Below, piece by piece: positions 37,449-45,901 of a stretch of DNA of 64,000 nucleotides. A model generated the notes under the pieces. It worked only from the letters and a program-made list of their open reading frames with translations. It was not told the DNA's origin and searched no databases. Each line of letters starts with the position of its first letter. Position 1 is the stretch's first letter. Origin of the DNA: Aeromonas sobria (GTDB lineage Bacteria; Pseudomonadota; Gammaproteobacteria; Enterobacterales; Aeromonadaceae); contig NZ_CDBW01000003.1 in assembly GCF_000820145.1 (NCBI RefSeq), forward strand, positions 78,137 to 142,136, given 5' to 3'. The position numbers were made by a program, and so were the translations under genes.

Positions 37449-38330
37449 CTAGCGAGGCACGCGCGCCAGCAGTGCCTCCTTCAGCCAGCGCCCCGCCTGC
37501 CCCAGCGGGCGGGCGCGATGCCACTGCAGCTCCAGCGCCAGCGCGTGGCTGGCGATAAAATCAGGCTCCAGCACCACCACTTCGCCGCGAGCCAACGGCT
37601 GATGCAGCAGAAATTCCGGGATGGCGGACCAGCCAAGGCCCCGCTTGACCAGCTCCAGCACCCCGAGATCCCCCTCGACCCACCACACCTGAGCCGAGAT
37701 GCGAAAACGCTGACGCTCGCTCCCTTCCCGTCGGCCGGTCACCATCAGCTGGCGTGCCCCCTGCAGATCGACCTCCCGCAGCGGCTGCTTGCGGGCCAGC
37801 GGATGATCCGGTGACACCACCAGCGGCATGGTCACCTCCCCCAGCGAACGGGCGACGATCTCCCGCTGGGGATGCACCTTCTGATAACTGACGCCGAGCT
37901 GGGCCCGGCCGGTCACCAGCAGCTCGGTCACATCCTCCATCAGCGGGAAGAGCAGCTCCAGCTCCACGGTCGGGTAGCGGGTGGCAAACTCCTCCAGCAG
38001 GGTGCCGAGCCAGGGGAGGTGAGAGTCATCATCGATGGCCAGAGTGAGGCCCGTCTCCACCCCGGCCGCCAGCTCTCCGGCAATGGATTGAAGCCGTTCA
38101 CTTTGCGCCAGCAGGATCCCCGCCTCCTGCACCATGCGGGCCCCCGCCTCCGTCAGCTGCGGATAGCGACCGCTACGGTCAAACAGGGTGAGCCCCAGAT
38201 CGATCTCCAGATTGGCAATGGCGCTGCTCACCACCGACTGCGCCTTACCCAACTTGCGGGCGGCAGCGGAAAACGAGCCGGTTTCGGCGGCGGCCAACAA
38301 GATTTTGAGTGGTTCCAGTGACGAATTCAT
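37449..38330 (-). CDS. LysR-family regulator divergent from a PACE efflux gene
   Basis: A 293-residue LTTR. The N-terminal helix-turn-helix is clear (LEPLKILLAAAETGSFSAAARKLGKAQSVVSSAIANLEIDLGL), followed by a substrate-binding domain (GLTLAIDDDSHLPWLG, LVVSPDHPLARKQ). The ATG at 38330 has AGGAG nine bases upstream; an alternative ATG lies at 38348. It is transcribed away from the PACE-family gene across 138 bp holding two inverted repeats, the same layout as AceR-AceI in Acinetobacter, so it probably controls that gene. The inducer is unknown. Confidence 0.92.
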   Translation of the reverse strand: MNSSLEPLKILLAAAETGSFSAAARKLGKAQSVVSSAIANLEIDLGLTLFDRSGRYPQLTEAGARMVQEAGILLAQSERLQSIAGELAAGVETGLTLAIDDDSHLPWLGTLLEEFATRYPTVELELLFPLMEDVTELLVTGRAQLGVSYQKVHPQREIVARSLGEVTMPLVVSPDHPLARKQPLREVDLQGARQLMVTGRREGSERQRFRISAQVWWVEGDLGVLELVKRGLGWSAIPEFLLHQPLARGEVVVLEPDFIASHALALELQWHRARPLGQAGRWLKEALLARVPR

Positions 38331-38366
38331 CCTGTCTATCTCCTGCATGGGCCCGGCTGCGGGCGT

Positions 38367-38391
38367 TATCCATCTATTTTAGCGATGGATA
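38367..38391. promoter_or_regulatory. Inverted repeat 1 (LTTR-type operator)
   Basis: TATCCATC and GATGGATA are perfect eight-base arms around a nine-base spacer, giving the T-N11-A core of LysR-type sites. It lies 37 bp upstream of the LysR start, in the shared control region. Confidence 0.65.
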
Positions 38392-38393
38392 CC

Positions 38394-38432
38394 AACGTGA
38401 ATCTATCAGCAAAAAGGCGATAGATTAGCGTT
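38394..38432. promoter_or_regulatory. Inverted repeat 2 (LTTR-type operator)
   Basis: AATCTATC and GATAGATT are perfect eight-base arms around an 11-base spacer. The symmetry extends outwards to AACG and CGTT, giving 12 of 14 paired positions per arm. It lies just upstream of the PACE gene promoter region and next to repeat 1, as expected for paired LysR recognition and activation sites. Confidence 0.6.
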
Positions 38433-38468
38433 GTAATCTGTTAACACACCTGCGAAAGAGAGTGATTT

Positions 38469-38894
38469 ATGCGTACCCGTAACGATCGACTGCGCCATGC
38501 CATTGGCTTTGAACTGATTGGCCTGCTGATTGCCGCCCCACTGGCCAGCTGGGCCACCGGCATTCATCTCAGCCACATGGGACCGCTGGCGATCTTCTTC
38601 TCGCTGCTGGCTACCGCCTGGAACTACGTCTACAACGTCGGCGTCGACCAACTGCTACAGAAGTATCAGGGCCATACCCACAAGACCATGTGGCAACGGG
38701 TGATCCATGCCATTGGTTTCGAAGGGGGGTTACTGCTTGCCGCCATGCCAATCATGTCTCTGTGGCTTGGCATTACGCTGCTGGAGGCCTTCTTCCTGGA
38801 TCTGGGCTTTGCGATCTTCTATCTGATTTATGCCTTCGTCTACAACCTGAGCTACGACAAGATCTTCCCCATTCCCCGCGTGGTGGCACAATAA
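38469..38894 (+). CDS. PACE-family (AceI-like) efflux membrane protein
   Basis: A 141-residue protein with two bacterial-transmembrane-pair repeats and four helices. The first repeat begins RLRHAIGFELIGLLIAAPLASW and the second RVIHAIGFEGGLLLAAMPIMSLW. The glutamate in each HAxGFE motif matches the conserved membrane glutamate of AceI (E15 in the first repeat). Each repeat ends with the NYVYN or VYNLSYDK motif. PACE pumps export biocides such as chlorhexidine and, for AceI, short diamines such as cadaverine and putrescine. AAAGAG lies upstream of the ATG. Confidence 0.92.
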   Translation: MRTRNDRLRHAIGFELIGLLIAAPLASWATGIHLSHMGPLAIFFSLLATAWNYVYNVGVDQLLQKYQGHTHKTMWQRVIHAIGFEGGLLLAAMPIMSLWLGITLLEAFFLDLGFAIFYLIYAFVYNLSYDKIFPIPRVVAQ

Positions 38895-38998
38895 GTCACG
38901 CCATCAACAGGCACGGCAAGCTGCGCAGCAGCGTGCTTAGTGTTGAAAACCGGGGCCGAAGGAATTGTCTTGAAACAACAGGCAGGTGGTAAAAGCAA

Positions 38999-39027
38999 GG
39001 CACCATCATGGCAGACATGATGGTGCC
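38999..39027 (-). terminator. Terminator after the 118-residue unknown gene
   Basis: Perfect 12-bp stem GGCACCATCATG / CATGATGGTGCC with a five-base loop, 65 bp past the stop of the minus-strand gene, followed on that strand by TTGCTTTT. It could also stop PACE transcripts from the other side, but the plus-strand tail is not T-rich. Confidence 0.7.
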
Positions 39028-39091
39028 GCAAGAGGGATCAGAGGTGGCAGGCCGGCTGATTCAGAGGTAAGGATTCAGGCCCGCCAGTCGC

Positions 39092-39448
39092 TCAGGCCTG
39101 AGCCTTGAGCTCTTCGCCGCTCTCATCGGCAGCGGCAGCCTCTTCAGGCTGTGCCTGGGCGGCCTGCAGCGCTTCCAGTTCGCTCTGATAATCGCTCAGG
39201 ATCTGCTGGGCAACAGCCATATCCCCCTTGTGCTTGCGCTCGAACAGATGGTGCTGCACCACGCCGTTGAGATACTCCACCGTGATGGGCTGCTCCAGGG
39301 TGGCCATCAGCTCCTCTTTCTCCAGCTCGGCATTGATTTCATCGGCGGTAGTGCGCAGCAGCCCAGCCAATTGAACCAACATGCGGCGCTCACCTTCACG
39401 CAGCAGGCTCAACATGCGGTTTCTCTGCTGCTCATTCTGTTGGGTCAT
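39092..39448 (-). CDS. Soluble helical protein, function unknown
   Basis: A 118-residue hydrophilic protein, predicted almost wholly helical, with an acidic alanine/glutamate-rich tail (about residues 95-118) and no known domain. The ATG at 39448 has AAGGA upstream and gives MTQQNEQQRNRML; an extension to 39475 is less likely. It lies between the PACE gene and cutA, on the opposite strand from both. No family is recognised. Confidence 0.75.
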   Translation of the reverse strand: MTQQNEQQRNRMLSLLREGERRMLVQLAGLLRTTADEINAELEKEELMATLEQPITVEYLNGVVQHHLFERKHKGDMAVAQQILSDYQSELEALQAAQAQPEEAAAADESGEELKAQA

Positions 39449-39692
39449 ACATTTCCTTACGTCAATTGGGAACAAGCCCGCTCATTCTGCCCTGTCCCCA
39501 TGACAGCGTCTATCTCATGCCCCCCACTAATTTTTGGCGCTGGCTCACAAATGGCTACAGATGCTATTTGAAGTGGCTCTGGGGTATAGTAGCCGCTGAT
39601 TTTCGGGCGCTTTTTCACCTTCATCTGCAAAACAGGGATGACACGGCAAGGGCGCCTGCCCGGTTTACCCCAACGAGGTGAAGATCCGCTTT

Positions 39693-40010
39693 ATGACCGA
39701 CGCCATTGTGGTGCTCTGCACCTGCCCAGATCAAACCAGTGCCGACCTCGTCTGCGAACAGCTGCTGAACCAGCGGTTGGCCGCCTGCATCAATCAGCTG
39801 CCGGGCGTCACCTCCGTCTATCGCTGGCAAGGCAAGGTGGAGCGCGCCACCGAGATCCAGCTCATCATCAAATCCCGCCAGCCGCTCTTTGCCGAGCTGC
39901 AGGCATGCATTCAAGCCCATCACCCCTATGAGGTGCCCGAGCTGCTGGCCCTGCCGGTGAGTGCCGGACTGCCCGCCTACCTCGACTGGCTGAACGGGGA
40001 GACCGCATGA
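39693..40010 (+). CDS. cutA: Divalent cation tolerance protein CutA
   Basis: CutA1 is a small trimeric protein linked to copper tolerance; its molecular role is unsettled. The product (105 residues from this start) has the family pattern VVLCTCPDQTSADLVCEQLLNQRLAACINQLPGVTSVYRWQGKVE and HPYEVPELLALPV. A GTG at 39678 in frame would add MKIRF; neither start has an ideal ribosome site. The last four bases overlap the dsbD start, the cutA-dsbD coupling also present in E. coli. Confidence 0.94.
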   Translation: MTDAIVVLCTCPDQTSADLVCEQLLNQRLAACINQLPGVTSVYRWQGKVERATEIQLIIKSRQPLFAELQACIQAHHPYEVPELLALPVSAGLPAYLDWLNGETA

Positions 40011-41797
40011 CGTTCGCTCGCTTACTCTCTCCCCTGCTGCTGCTCTGCGCCCTGCTGATGACAGCGGTGGGCAGCTCTCCTGCTCACGCCAGCGGTGCCG
40101 ATCTGCTCAGCTCGCTGGGCATTGAGGCCCATGCCAAACCCAAATTTTTGCAGGTCGATGAGGCGTTTCAGATCGAGAGCGAACAGCGTGGCGATCAGCT
40201 GCTGCTGACCCTCCACATCGCCGACGACTACTACCTCTATCGCCACAGCCTGCGCTTCAAGGGGAACAACCTCACCTTCAGCGAGCCGACCCTGCCAGAA
40301 GGCACCGAGCACGAGGATGACTTCTTCGGCAAGACCTGGGTCTACTACCAGCAGGTGAGCATCGCGGTGCCGCTAAAGGAGGTGGGGAAAAATGCCACCC
40401 TGCGGGTGCGCTATCAGGGCTGTACCGACGGCCTCTGCTATCCACCGACCGACAAGCTGATCGATGTGGCCCCGCTGGTCACGGCAACCACAGCGTCCAC
40501 TGCTGAAACGGCACAAAGCGTCGCAGCTGTGAGTCAGCAGGATCAGCTGGCCGCCGCCCTCGGCCATCAGGGTTTCTGGCTCAGCATCGTCGCCTTCTTC
40601 GCGCTGGGGCTGGGGCTCGCCTTCACCCCCTGCGTCTTCCCCATGTACCCGATCCTGACCGGCATCATCGCCGGCGCCGGTCATCGCCTCTCCACCGGCC
40701 GCGCCTTCCTGCTCTCTCTGGTCTATGTGCAGGGGATGGCGGTGACCTACACCCTGCTCGGACTGGTCGTGGCCTCGGCGGGGCTTAAATTTCAGGCGGC
40801 GCTGCAACACCCTTATGTGCTGATCGGCCTCTCGGCGATGTTCGTGCTGCTGGCCCTCTCCATGTTCGGGCTCTACACCCTGCAGTTGCCGAGCAGTTTG
40901 CAAACCCGCCTCTCCGGTCTCTCCAACCGCCAACAGGGCGGATCGGTGGTCGGGGTCGCCATCATGGGGATGATCTCTGGGCTGGTCTGCTCCCCCTGCA
41001 CCACGGCGCCGCTTTCGGGGGCACTGATCTATGTGGCCCAGAGCGGCGATCTCTGGCTCGGCGGCGCGGCGCTCTATGCCCTGTCACTCGGGATGGGGCT
41101 GCCGCTGCTGCTACTCGGCACCTCGGGGGGCAAACTGCTGCCCAAGGCAGGCGCCTGGATGGATGTGATCAAGCAGCTGTTTGGCTTCGCCCTGCTGGCG
41201 GTGCCCATCATGCTGCTGTCACGACTTTGGAGCGATCAGCTTGCCACCCTCGCCTGGCTCGGCTGGGGGCTGCTGCTGTGCGGCTACCTCTATCACCACA
41301 ACCAGCACCAGCCCCACTCGGTGGCCAGAAGCGTGCGCGGTTTCGTGCTGTTGCTGGCGATGATCAGCGCCGTGGTGGTGGGCAAGGATCTGCTGCAACC
41401 AGCCGCTCCTGCCGCCGTCTCTGCGGGCGCCAGCCAAAGCGCTCCGCAGTTTATCCCCATCAAGACGCTGGATGATCTCAAGGTGCAGCTGGCCGCCGCC
41501 CGCGGCAAGCCGGTGCTGCTCGACCTCTACGCCGACTGGTGCGTCGCCTGCAAGGAGTTCGAGCACAAGACCTTCAGCGATCCCGCGGTGCGGGAGCGCT
41601 TCGGCCAGATGGTGTTGCTGCAGGCGGATGTCACCGCCAACGACGATGCCGATATCGAGTTGCTCAACAGCCTCAATGTACTGGGGTTGCCGACCCTCAT
41701 CTTCTTCGACCGCGAGGGCAAGGAGCTGACAGGGCAGCGGGTCACCGGTTTTATGGGGCCGACCGAGTTTCTGGGCAAGCTTGATCAGCTACGCTGA
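40007..41797 (+). CDS. dsbD: Thiol:disulfide interchange protein DsbD
   Basis: DsbD carries electrons from cytoplasmic thioredoxin across the inner membrane to DsbC, DsbG and CcmG. The 596-residue protein has a signal peptide (LLSPLLLLCALLMTAVGSSPAHA) and an N-terminal periplasmic domain with the redox pair in QGCTDGLCYPP. The central eight-helix domain has its cysteines in LAFTPCVFPM and LVCSPCTTAP, and the C-terminal thioredoxin domain has the active site WCVAC near residue 512. It overlaps cutA by four bases (ATGA). Confidence 0.97.
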   Translation: MTFARLLSPLLLLCALLMTAVGSSPAHASGADLLSSLGIEAHAKPKFLQVDEAFQIESEQRGDQLLLTLHIADDYYLYRHSLRFKGNNLTFSEPTLPEGTEHEDDFFGKTWVYYQQVSIAVPLKEVGKNATLRVRYQGCTDGLCYPPTDKLIDVAPLVTATTASTAETAQSVAAVSQQDQLAAALGHQGFWLSIVAFFALGLGLAFTPCVFPMYPILTGIIAGAGHRLSTGRAFLLSLVYVQGMAVTYTLLGLVVASAGLKFQAALQHPYVLIGLSAMFVLLALSMFGLYTLQLPSSLQTRLSGLSNRQQGGSVVGVAIMGMISGLVCSPCTTAPLSGALIYVAQSGDLWLGGAALYALSLGMGLPLLLLGTSGGKLLPKAGAWMDVIKQLFGFALLAVPIMLLSRLWSDQLATLAWLGWGLLLCGYLYHHNQHQPHSVARSVRGFVLLLAMISAVVVGKDLLQPAAPAAVSAGASQSAPQFIPIKTLDDLKVQLAAARGKPVLLDLYADWCVACKEFEHKTFSDPAVRERFGQMVLLQADVTANDDADIELLNSLNVLGLPTLIFFDREGKELTGQRVTGFMGPTEFLGKLDQLR

Positions 41798-41929
41798 CCA
41801 ACGGCGTCCCTTGTCGGCAGACAGGGGCATCCTCATGCGTTACGCGCTGATTTTTCTGGCAATCCCTTGTATATGACCGGCAGCATGGCAGAATTTGCCC
41901 TTCGATTGTCTCGCCCGTCCGGAGTTTTG

Positions 41930-42343
41930 ATGAAAAAGTGGTTCATCCCCCTGCTAGCCCTCTGGCTCTATGGCTGCAGTGCAGGGCCCGGTGAAGAGGA
42001 TATCCGGCAGCAGGTTACCGCCAGGCTGCTGGCCGAGACAGACGCCAACCTGTTCGAGATCAGCGACTTCACCATCCTCGGCAAGGAGGAGCGTATGGAG
42101 GGGGTCTATCTGGTCAAGGTGAGCTACCAGCTCCACTTCAAGCAGGGGATCGATCAACTGCAGGTGTTGCACGACGAAGATCTGATTTATGACCGGGTCG
42201 GCCCCTTCCAGCAGGAGATGGGACTGATGGAGCTCGAGCGCAAATATGGCGAGTTCGAGGAAGGTCAGGTGCTGCCACAAGAAGCAGAGGTGTGGATGAT
42301 GAAGGGCGAACAGGGGTGGCGACTGGCCGAACCGGCTCAATAA
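41930..42343 (+). CDS. Probable lipoprotein, function unknown
   Basis: A 137-residue product with a lipoprotein signal peptide: MKKWFIPLLALWLYGC, with the lipobox LYGC placing lipidated Cys at about residue 16. The mature part is acidic and has no recognised domain. CGGAG five bases before the ATG at 41930 supports this start over an upstream frame to 41867. It lies after dsbD with a 132-bp gap. A role in the envelope is the only inference. Confidence 0.8.
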   Translation: MKKWFIPLLALWLYGCSAGPGEEDIRQQVTARLLAETDANLFEISDFTILGKEERMEGVYLVKVSYQLHFKQGIDQLQVLHDEDLIYDRVGPFQQEMGLMELERKYGEFEEGQVLPQEAEVWMMKGEQGWRLAEPAQ

Positions 42344-42397
42344 AAGGCTACCCGGCTCTTACTCTCTGCAACGACGGGCCTGCCGTTGCCAACCACC

Positions 42398-43024
42398 TCA
42401 GACCTGGGTATCGACCCGATACCCTTTTCGCTCAGCGGGTTCGTTCGGCAGCTTGCTGGCGAGCCCCGACAGCACCTCCTTGAGGGTGCCCCCGCTCTCT
42501 GCCGCACCGCTGCTCTCCAGCAGTTTGGTCAGCTGACTCTGCAAGGGGTTCACCTCCTTGCTCTCTGCGACTGGCTCGTTCTCTGTAACTTGTCCGCTCT
42601 CTGATCCTTGCGCCCGCGCTCTCCCCTGTTCGCCCGGTTGATCCAGCTTCTCCATCAGGCGCTCCAAATCCCGTTTCAGCGGGTTCTCGCTGCTGCCTTC
42701 AAGGGCAAGCTTGCGCTGTTCCTGCTCTTGCCGCTGTTGTTGCTGCAATGCCAGCTGTTGTTCCTGCTGCTGTTGCAGGGCCCCCATCATGGTGTTGATG
42801 AACGCCTCCATCGAATCCCTGATTGAGGCACTGCTCCCGCCGCTATCTTCACCTTTCGGCGACAGTCCGAGCTCGTCCAGCACAGCGCCAAGGTCGCGTA
42901 CCATACGGCTGTCACTGCTCGCCGATGGCGACGGCGTGGCCCTCTCCGGTACCTGCGCAGCGGGAGATCCCTGCCGCTGCGCCAGCGGGCTGAGCCCTCC
43001 TGACGCTACCACATTCATCTCCAT
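42398..43024 (-). CDS. Glutamine-rich coiled-coil protein, function unknown
   Basis: A 208-residue hydrophilic protein without a signal peptide or membrane segment. The centre (about residues 70-115) holds a run dense in glutamine (MMGALQQQQEQQLALQQQQ and following) that would form a coiled coil; both ends are Ser/Gly/Glu-rich and look disordered. GGAGG six bases before the ATG at 43024 is a strong ribosome site, which supports real translation. It is a single gene. No family is recognised. Confidence 0.75.
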   Translation of the reverse strand: MEMNVVASGGLSPLAQRQGSPAAQVPERATPSPSASSDSRMVRDLGAVLDELGLSPKGEDSGGSSASIRDSMEAFINTMMGALQQQQEQQLALQQQQRQEQEQRKLALEGSSENPLKRDLERLMEKLDQPGEQGRARAQGSESGQVTENEPVAESKEVNPLQSQLTKLLESSGAAESGGTLKEVLSGLASKLPNEPAERKGYRVDTQV

Positions 43025-43242
43025 CTCAGCCCTCCTCTCTCCCTCGTCCTCTGCCCTTTTCCGGCAAGCTGATACGCCCGCACAGAATCACTCTCACACC
43101 TAAAAGATAGCGCCAACCGGAAGGGATTGGCGCGAATGCATATTTTGGTCTATCAGGCGGGATGATAGTGCCAACCCGCTATAAACAAGGGGCCGGTACA
43201 GGGGTCGCTTTCAGCCAGCACTACACAGGCTGACAATCGGAG

Positions 43243-44547
43243 TCAGAAGATATCCTTCATCCGGTGCCACAGCATTCCCAGTGCCAGCAGCGGGGAGCGC
43301 AGCGCCGGGCCGCCGGGGAAGGTCATATGGGGCACGCTGGCGAAGAGATCGAAACCCCGGCTCTCACCGCGGATCGCCTCGGCCACCAGCTTGCCCGCCA
43401 TATGAGTGGCGTTGAGACCGTGGCCCGAGTAAGACTGGGCATAGAGCACGTTGGGGTATTCCTTCAAGCGGCCAATCTGCGGCAGCCGGTTGGCACCGAT
43501 CCCGATCATGCCCCCCCACTGGAACTCGATGGCGGTACCAGCCAGCTCGGGGAAGACCCGCAGTAGCTTGGGCAACATGAACGCCTTGATATCGTGGGGA
43601 TCTCGCCCCGAATAGTTGCAAGCGCCGCCAAACAGCAGGCGGCCGTCGGCGGAGAGGCGGTAGTAGTCGAGGGCCACATTCTGATCGCACACCGCCATGT
43701 TTTGCGGCAGCAGACGCTGGCGCAACCGGCGATCGAGCACCTCGGTGGCGAGGATATAGGAGCCAGCGGGCAGCACCTTGCCCCCCAGATCGGGATTGAG
43801 GTCGTTGAGGTAGGCGTTGCAGCCGATCACCAGATAATCGGCAGTGACCCGGCCGTGGGCGGTGGTCACCTCGACCCGCTTACCATAGTCGATATGGGTC
43901 ACTCTGGATTGTTCGAACAGGGCAACCCCGAGGCTGGCGGCGGCACGGGCCTCCCCCAGCGCCAGATTGAGGGGATGCAGGTGGCCGGAGCCCATGTCGA
44001 TGAGGCCGCCGATGTAGCGATCCGACCCCACCACGGTATGGATATCTTCTCGCGCCACCAGTTTCAGCTCGTGCTCATAGCCGAGGCTTGCCAGATGCGC
44101 GAGATCCTCCTCAAAACCTGCCAGATGGCGCTGGCGAGTGGCAAGGTCGCAGTAGCCCCAGCGCAGATCGCAGTCGATATTGAAACGCTCGACCCGCTCG
44201 CGCACCAGCTGCACCGCCTCCAGCCCCATCAGGTCGAGCTCGCGTACCCCTTGCTCGCCAATCCAGCGGACAAACTGGCTGGTGTCGTGGCCGATACCGC
44301 GGATCAGCTGACCGCCGTTGCGCCCCGACGCCCCCCAGCCGATGCGGTTGGCCTCCAGCAACACCACCTTGTAACCGGCATCCGCCAGATTGATGGCGGT
44401 GTTAAGGCCGGTAAAGCCGCCGCCGATGATGCAGACGTCCGCCTTGTACTCCCCCTCCAGCTCGGGCCACTGTTGCGGATCGTTGCGAGTGGCCGCGTAG
44501 TAGGAGGCGACGTGCTCCTGATGTCCATTGTGCTTTCCTGCCTGCAT
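43243..44547 (-). CDS. FAD-dependent oxidoreductase, gamma-glutamylputrescine oxidase-like
   Basis: A DAO-family flavoprotein of 434 residues. The FAD dinucleotide motif DVCIIGGGFTGLNTAINLADAGYKVVLLEA lies at about residues 38-67, followed by GASGRNGGQLIRG, as in E. coli PuuB (426 aa). PuuB oxidises gamma-glutamylputrescine in putrescine breakdown. No other puu genes are adjacent, so the substrate here is not certain (related family members act on other N-substituted amino acids). AGGA upstream of the ATG at 44547 supports this start over the ATG at 44556. Confidence 0.85.
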   Translation of the reverse strand: MQAGKHNGHQEHVASYYAATRNDPQQWPELEGEYKADVCIIGGGFTGLNTAINLADAGYKVVLLEANRIGWGASGRNGGQLIRGIGHDTSQFVRWIGEQGVRELDLMGLEAVQLVRERVERFNIDCDLRWGYCDLATRQRHLAGFEEDLAHLASLGYEHELKLVAREDIHTVVGSDRYIGGLIDMGSGHLHPLNLALGEARAAASLGVALFEQSRVTHIDYGKRVEVTTAHGRVTADYLVIGCNAYLNDLNPDLGGKVLPAGSYILATEVLDRRLRQRLLPQNMAVCDQNVALDYYRLSADGRLLFGGACNYSGRDPHDIKAFMLPKLLRVFPELAGTAIEFQWGGMIGIGANRLPQIGRLKEYPNVLYAQSYSGHGLNATHMAGKLVAEAIRGESRGFDLFASVPHMTFPGGPALRSPLLALGMLWHRMKDIF

Positions 44548-44655
44548 ACTCAGCATCCTGCTTTGGTTGCAAATTGTTTAATAAAATAAGCAAAGTTGTT
44601 TCGATAATACCCAGTTCCTTCTCCACTCACCAACCTGTGCGGATCACAGAAATGC

Positions 44656-44681
44656 AAAAGGCGCCCCGAAGGGCGCCTTTT
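44656..44681 (-). terminator. Terminator after fbaA
   Basis: Eleven-base stem AAAAGGCGCCC / GGGCGCCTTTT with a four-base loop, 25 bp past the fbaA stop, with T-rich sequence after it on the minus strand. Confidence 0.88.
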
Positions 44682-44706
44682 CATGCAATCAAGGTGCTGT
44701 AACGAA

Positions 44707-45786
44707 TTACAGTACGTTGATGGCGTTCAGATCGGCAAAGGCCTGTTCCAAACGCTTGATCATGGAAGTCTGACCTTCACGCAGCCATACGCGCGGATCG
44801 TAGAACTTCTTGTTCGGCTTGTCAGCGCCTTCCGGGTTGCCCAGCTGACCTTGCAGGTAAGCTTCGTTCTTCTGATAGAACTTCAGCAGACCTTCCCAAG
44901 TTGCCCACTGGGTGTCGGTGTCGATGTTCATCTTCACTACGCCGTAGGAGATGGACTCGCGGATCTCTTCCAGAGTGGAACCTGAACCACCGTGGAATAC
45001 GAAGTCCAGAGACTTGGCAGGCAGCGCAAACTTCTCGGAAACGTACTTCTGGGACGCGTCCAGGATGGACGGGGTCAGCTTGACGTTACCCGGCTTGTAT
45101 ACACCGTGTACGTTGCCGAAGGAGGCAGCGATGGTGAAACGCGGGCTGATCTTGGACAGACGCTCGTAAGCGTAAGCAACATCTTCCGGCTGGGTGTACA
45201 GGGAAGATTGATCCAGGTGGCTGTTGTCTACGCCATCTTCTTCGCCACCGGTGCAACCCAGTTCCAGCTCCAGAGTCATGTTCATCTTGGCCATGCGGGT
45301 CAGGTACTCGCAGCAGATGTCGATGTTCTCTTCCAGAGACTCTTCGGACAGATCCAGCATGTGGGAGGAGAACAGCGGCTTGCCGGTTTCAGCAAAGTGC
45401 TTCTCGCCCGCTTCCAGCAGACCGTCGATCCACGGCAGCAGCTTCTTGGCAGCGTGGTCGGTGTGCAGGATAACCGGAATACCGTAGGCTTCGGCAACAG
45501 CGTGAACGTGCTTGGCACCTGAGATGGCACCCAGGATGGCGGCTTTCTGGCCTTCCATCTTCAGACCCTTACCGGCGGTGAACACGGCACCACCGTTGGA
45601 GAACTGAACTATTACCGGCGCTTTAACATTGGCAGCAGCTTCCAGCACAGCGTTAACGGAATCGGTACCAACACAGTTAACTGCTGGCAGAGCAAAGCCG
45701 TTCTCTTTAGCGATGGCGAACACTTTCTGAACGTCATCACCAGTGATCACGCCGGGTTTTACGAAGTCGAAAATTTTCTTAGACAT
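44707..45786 (-). CDS. fbaA: Fructose-bisphosphate aldolase, class II
   Basis: Zinc-dependent aldolase of glycolysis and gluconeogenesis. The 359-residue protein matches E. coli FbaA (359 aa): N-terminal KKIFDFVKPGVITGDDVQKVF, the zinc-binding VILHTDHAAKK (histidine after the aspartate) and the later FGNVHGVYKPG and VFHGGSGST histidines. It follows pgk by about 115 bp with a terminator-like hairpin between, so it is probably expressed partly by read-through and partly from its own promoter. Confidence 0.98.
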   Translation of the reverse strand: MSKKIFDFVKPGVITGDDVQKVFAIAKENGFALPAVNCVGTDSVNAVLEAAANVKAPVIVQFSNGGAVFTAGKGLKMEGQKAAILGAISGAKHVHAVAEAYGIPVILHTDHAAKKLLPWIDGLLEAGEKHFAETGKPLFSSHMLDLSEESLEENIDICCEYLTRMAKMNMTLELELGCTGGEEDGVDNSHLDQSSLYTQPEDVAYAYERLSKISPRFTIAASFGNVHGVYKPGNVKLTPSILDASQKYVSEKFALPAKSLDFVFHGGSGSTLEEIRESISYGVVKMNIDTDTQWATWEGLLKFYQKNEAYLQGQLGNPEGADKPNKKFYDPRVWLREGQTSMIKRLEQAFADLNAINVL

Positions 45787-45869
45787 GTTTAATCGTCCTG
45801 TCTCGTATGCCGTTAATAAAAAATGGGAGGTTCATCATGAACCGGCACAGCGGCCACATGATAAACGAA

Positions 45870-45891
45870 ACGGGAGGCGTTTGCCCCCCGT
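45870..45891 (-). terminator. Hairpin between pgk and fbaA (terminator or attenuator)
   Basis: Nine-base stem (ACGGGGGGC / GCCTCCCGT on the minus strand, one G-U pair) with a four-base loop, followed by TTCGTTTATC. It lies just past the pgk stop and 80 bp before fbaA, so it may reduce read-through. Confidence 0.55.
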
Positions 45892-45901
45892 CTCGGGTCA
45901 A

